Positions 60,641-64,000 of a stretch of 64,000 bases of DNA are shown here, piece by piece. This DNA is from Owenia fusiformis (Eukaryota > Annelida > Polychaeta > Sabellida > Oweniidae): the NCBI GenBank assembly GCA_903813345.2, contig CAIIXF020000009.1, positions 36,633,759 to 36,697,758 of the forward strand. The letters run 5' to 3'. Position numbers and translations under genes: made by a program. Numbering within the stretch: position 1 is the stretch's first letter; each line of letters opens with the position of its first letter. The notes below the pieces were generated by a model that was given only the letters and a program-made list of their open reading frames with translations, did no database searches and had not been told where the DNA came from.

Positions 60641-61239
60641 TAACTTCCATGATGATTTTGCCCTTGTTGCGATCATTTAATCGTTCAGCAGGTTTCGACA
60701 TGCGGAACTAATTAAACTCCGAAAACATGGTAATATTACATAAAGAATGTGATTCAAGCATGCATACATACCTTATAAATACATACACACCATCCCGTAC
60801 CCCCCTTAGACCATATTGATGCATAATTACGAAAATATTGGAGACAGGTTTGGAATTTTACGAAAATATCGGTCAGCTCCGGTAACATCGAATTTGCAAA
60901 TCGTATCAGGAATTAACCGCCATTGCGACACTGCATCAACGAACAGTAGGTTTGCAATTAATAACGATTTTGTGTGTATACAAGCGCTATATAAATCAAT
61001 CAAAGATACCTGCTATCCTCAAAAATGGCTATTTTATCCCGAGTAATCGCGTGATAATTATCAATCTATTTGACAACAATTTCGTTTCAATAGTTTAAAT
61101 TTTAACCAGGGACGAACAGACACAATGAAGGACATGCGGAAATGTCATTTTAGAGATTGGTAAGTTTAACCTCATTTTACTTGTATAAATGACCATTTAA
61201 TACAATAATATTGTGTTGAATCGATTGATGTTATGTGTT

Positions 61240-62580
61240 TTTATATTGTTGTCAAGTATCAGTTGCATGTTATCGCGGAAAAATGGTTTCGGTGGATCCA
61301 AAACTTGCATCAATGGAAAGAATAGTAAAGAGGTTAAACTCAATAATGGCCCCAAGAAAATTCTTAATAATAAATAACGCCGTTATTGAGTTTAACGACG
61401 TTGAACTACCTTCTTCCCTGCTCTTCTAAAGATGTTATCTGCAATCGTCTGGGTATTACATGACACCATCACAAGAGTTTCCAAGTAAACCTACCCTATA
61501 GGTAAACACTTCTTGCCCATGCTATTTAATTTTGACAAAATATGCATAATGTAGCAATCGACATGTTCTTTAAAGCTACGAACTTGACTGTGCTGGCTAG
61601 TTAAAGATCTAATAGCAAAGGTTTTGCAAAAATAAATCAATGTAGTATAAAACAAATGTATGTATAATGAAGAAATAAATATATAATGAAAAAAATAGAT
61701 ATCTGTTTGTAATATTGGTATAAACTTAAGATTAAAAAGTGTCACTATCTCCTTCACTTTTCAACAAATATAGGCTCACGTGACATGTGACGCGGGGCAG
61801 GCAATTTTGATCTATCGTAGACCATATCAGTATCAAATTGCTGATATTTCAACCTCGTCTTGCGAGGCCATTTTGATTTGAAACATCTTGAATTTGGTGT
61901 CAAAATGAAGCTGGTCACGCCCACTTTCAGAGTTATCAATGAATCACTTACTACGACTACTATATTCATTTAGGACGCGTGTAAAGTTAACCAATCAGAA
62001 AGACAATTGTTCCATATGTGGCAGTTCATTAACATATTCAGTGTTTACTACTGCTTTTCGCGTCATGACAACACGAGTAGTAACCAATCAAGATGCCGTA
62101 TTTTATCACGTGAGTTCAGAGTGACACGCACGCGACATGTTGTCTGAGGTGATCGCGATGTTGAACAATTTCTTCTCGGAATTTGTCCAGAGAAATCAGC
62201 GATTCTAAATTAAGGTAGGATCTGCCATTTTTTCCTGTACAAGTTATAACTTATCTCTATCGAATCCTAAAGTTTTGGAAGAAGATATGAAGCGTAGGTT
62301 TAAAAACGAAGCGATTAATTTGACGATCTGATTTTGCAATTTGCAATGGCCAATTTACTACAAGTCCAGTGCATGTATTTGACAGGAGATAGCGCCAAGT
62401 CTTGTATCTAAATGCTTATTAAGCCACTCCAAAACAAGATCCATATTTTCTTAATTTGATAACTTTGCACAAAACCTGTTTTCATAATCTGTTTTCCGCG
62501 TCTAGATTCAAACTGAGTATGATAATAGGATCGCTGGAATCTTCAGTCAATGGCACGGGTCTTCATTCCAGAACTCACAT
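61240..62580. other. Region with unrecognised short ORFs
   Basis: A plus-strand frame at 61284-61429 (MVSVDPKLASMERIVKRLNS) contains a GTTAAACTCAATAA inverted repeat (61331 and 61381), more consistent with a small element than a gene. No homologue is recognised. Confidence 0.35.
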
Positions 62581-62842
62581 TTTTAGTTGATTCTCCGTCA
62601 TAGTTCTTGTCTAAAGTCCCCATATCTGCTCTCTTACTGCCATACTTGCACACATTTCCCCTCCTTAAATTGTCTTCATTCAAATTACACCCTCTCGCCG
62701 ATTTATATAGCCATTTCCCAGAACCCGGGAATCAGAATAGCTGATGTTTGCCATATTGAACATATTATATGTACTGTAATGTCTGTGCATTGCCTGCTAC
62801 GCGTAATGGTCACGTGACTAGCGCGATACAGGAAAAATGGGG

Positions 62843-63003
62843 AATTTCGAAACAACAATTTTTGGGCACTTTTATTGCAAATTTCAGGTATTTATAAAGT
62901 GTTTGTGGTATAAAATATAATCCACAGACATAAATGAACATCCAAACTACATATTTCATTAAGTTTTGGAGCCTTTTTTGCTCTTAAATTAACATCTTTA
63001 AAT
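62843..63003 (+). repeat. Dispersed repeat (TTCGAAACAACAATC family), copy 2
   Basis: Close match to 34075-34245, with sharp edges on both sides (GGGGAATTTCGAAACAAC to CATCTTTAAATG). No coding content. Confidence 0.8.
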
Positions 63004-63214
63004 GCATGAACACTTTAAATGACGTGCAATATTGTTATAAAGTACGCACCCGACCCAAGTCGATTGCAATATGCATCAACACGTAGAGGATAATATTAAT
63101 TTTTATAGAATGATAAAGATGAGATGGAAAGGGAATGAGTATAGTTGTGATTTAAATTACTGATAGCTGTTCCTATAAATCCAAGCCATTGATGTTATTT
63201 TTCTTTATAATTAT

Positions 63215-64000
63215 CACTGGTGATCCGCTCGATTACGCTGGTTACCGAAACGACAAAATGTCGGAACGTCGAAGGTACGACGAGTGGATCACCAGTGTTT
63301 ATGTATATGAAATATTAACCGCATAGAAAATATTCATTAGCAGCTGATTCACCTCATTTTCTCCATTAAGATTTCTAAAAGAAGGGAATACTTTTTATTC
63401 CAACAATGAGGAAAATGAGGATATAACATCTAATGTTCTGAGTTGTTTCTATATGTTCTGTATGTATTTATCCCATGTTACTATTACTTCCCTGTGAATA
63501 ACACATGGGTATATTTTTGACATATGTCCCGACCAATCCCGCTCACGAAAACCGTATTCACCTCCCAATCCCGCTCGCGAAAATGGTATTCACTGTGATG
63601 TGTCCCCTGTGATGGAAATGCATACGTCTTGTTAATTTTTTATGTTGTGAGTTTATGTTATACAAATAGTTCAAAAGACAACAGAATCGTCGATTTAATT
63701 CCTCACTTCAGTTACATAAACGGTTTTTCGAAAAACAGTTAAGATCTGCACTTTTAACCCAAACCGTTTATGTAACTTACGTGAGGAATTAAATGTTGTC
63801 TTCTGAGCTATTTTTTCGCAAACATGTACATTTTCTAAAACATATGATGCTGATACACGTTTGTGAGAAAAAACGTCGTTGGGATTCTGCCTACAACGCG
63901 TGAAATAGGGAAAAAAGAAAATCGTACCTTCGACGTTCCGACATTTTGTTACCAAAACGAACCGTTTCGGTAACCAGTGTAATCGAGCGGATCACCAGTG
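63215..64000. mobile_element. Inverted-repeat element with CACTGGTGATCCGCTCGAT ends, reaching the window end
   Basis: CACTGGTGATCCGCTCGATT, ACGCTGGTTACCGAAACG and ACAAAATGTCGGAACGTCGA (63215-63275) return inverted at 63925-64000, where the final bases GGATCACCAGTG close the element. The left arm itself contains a small palindrome (to GTGGATCACCAGTG at 63296). The core has no coding sequence. Confidence 0.82.
63673..63806. repeat. Nested hairpin inside the terminal element
   Basis: AGACAAC and TTTAATTCCTCAC-T followed by AGTTACATAAACGGTTT pair with AAACCGTTTATGTAACTTAC, GTGAGGAATTAAA and GTTGTCT. The loop is about 35 nt. It is a second palindrome in the core. Confidence 0.75.

Noticed and set aside
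60465-60701. Minus-strand 78-codon ORF (MSKPAERLNDRNKG) as a gene
   Set aside because: It overlaps an inverted repeat, lacks recognisable homology and has no convincing splice partner.

Overview
This is nuclear DNA of an AT-rich marine-type invertebrate. The evidence is spliced genes with GT-AG introns, a TRPA-type ion channel, an intronless class A GPCR, a RING/B-box (TRIM-like) gene, a von Willebrand A gene, several LINE clades, mariner relics, tRNA-derived SINE heads and many inverted-repeat DNA elements. The gene mix and transposon load fit a lophotrochozoan (for example a mollusc) or a non-vertebrate deuterostome. The sequence alone does not settle which.

The backbone of the first 35 kb is one plus-strand gene. 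Eight exons between 691 and 35142 encode about 354 residues, from the S4 region through S5, the pore (LGEIDY filter) and S6, to the C-terminal coiled coil of a TRPA channel. Upstream exons lie outside the window. Its introns hold other genes and mobile DNA. Intron 3 contains a minus-strand TRIM gene (5396-8784) cut inside its RING finger by a 1.44-kb element. Intron 4 contains two identical head-to-tail copies of an R2/NeSL-type non-LTR retrotransposon. Intron 5 contains a three-exon, minus-strand, secreted PAN/apple gene (22139-24638), a large foldback element, a SINE head, a broken multicopy invertebrate ORF and a 52-bp satellite carrying a LINE insertion.

The most unusual signal is in introns 3 and 4. 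Both begin with a minisatellite whose repeat unit is the last part of the preceding TRPA exon plus its 5' splice site: 40-bp units at 1994-3628 and 69-bp units at 11750-12410. The 40-bp array and its right flank also recur about 7 kb downstream in the same intron. The primary donor is therefore followed by dozens of decoy donor copies.

From 35 to 56 kb the only intact gene seen is a minus-strand GPCR (37404-38516), convergent with TRPA. The rest is mobile DNA: a near-perfect 632-bp TTAA-ended palindrome, a LINE relic split by a 43-bp minisatellite, and a nested stack at 44651-51918. In that stack a mariner relic contains a LINE, and the LINE contains a 393-bp MITE and a 3.77-kb foldback element with a 9-bp target duplication. 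An internally deleted mariner and a 2.48-kb long-inverted-repeat element follow.

The last 8 kb holds the start of a plus-strand secreted von Willebrand A gene (signal-peptide exon at 56847, vWA exon at 57848) and more inverted-repeat elements. The final one ends exactly at the window edge. All calls rest on reading the sequence; no database search was possible.
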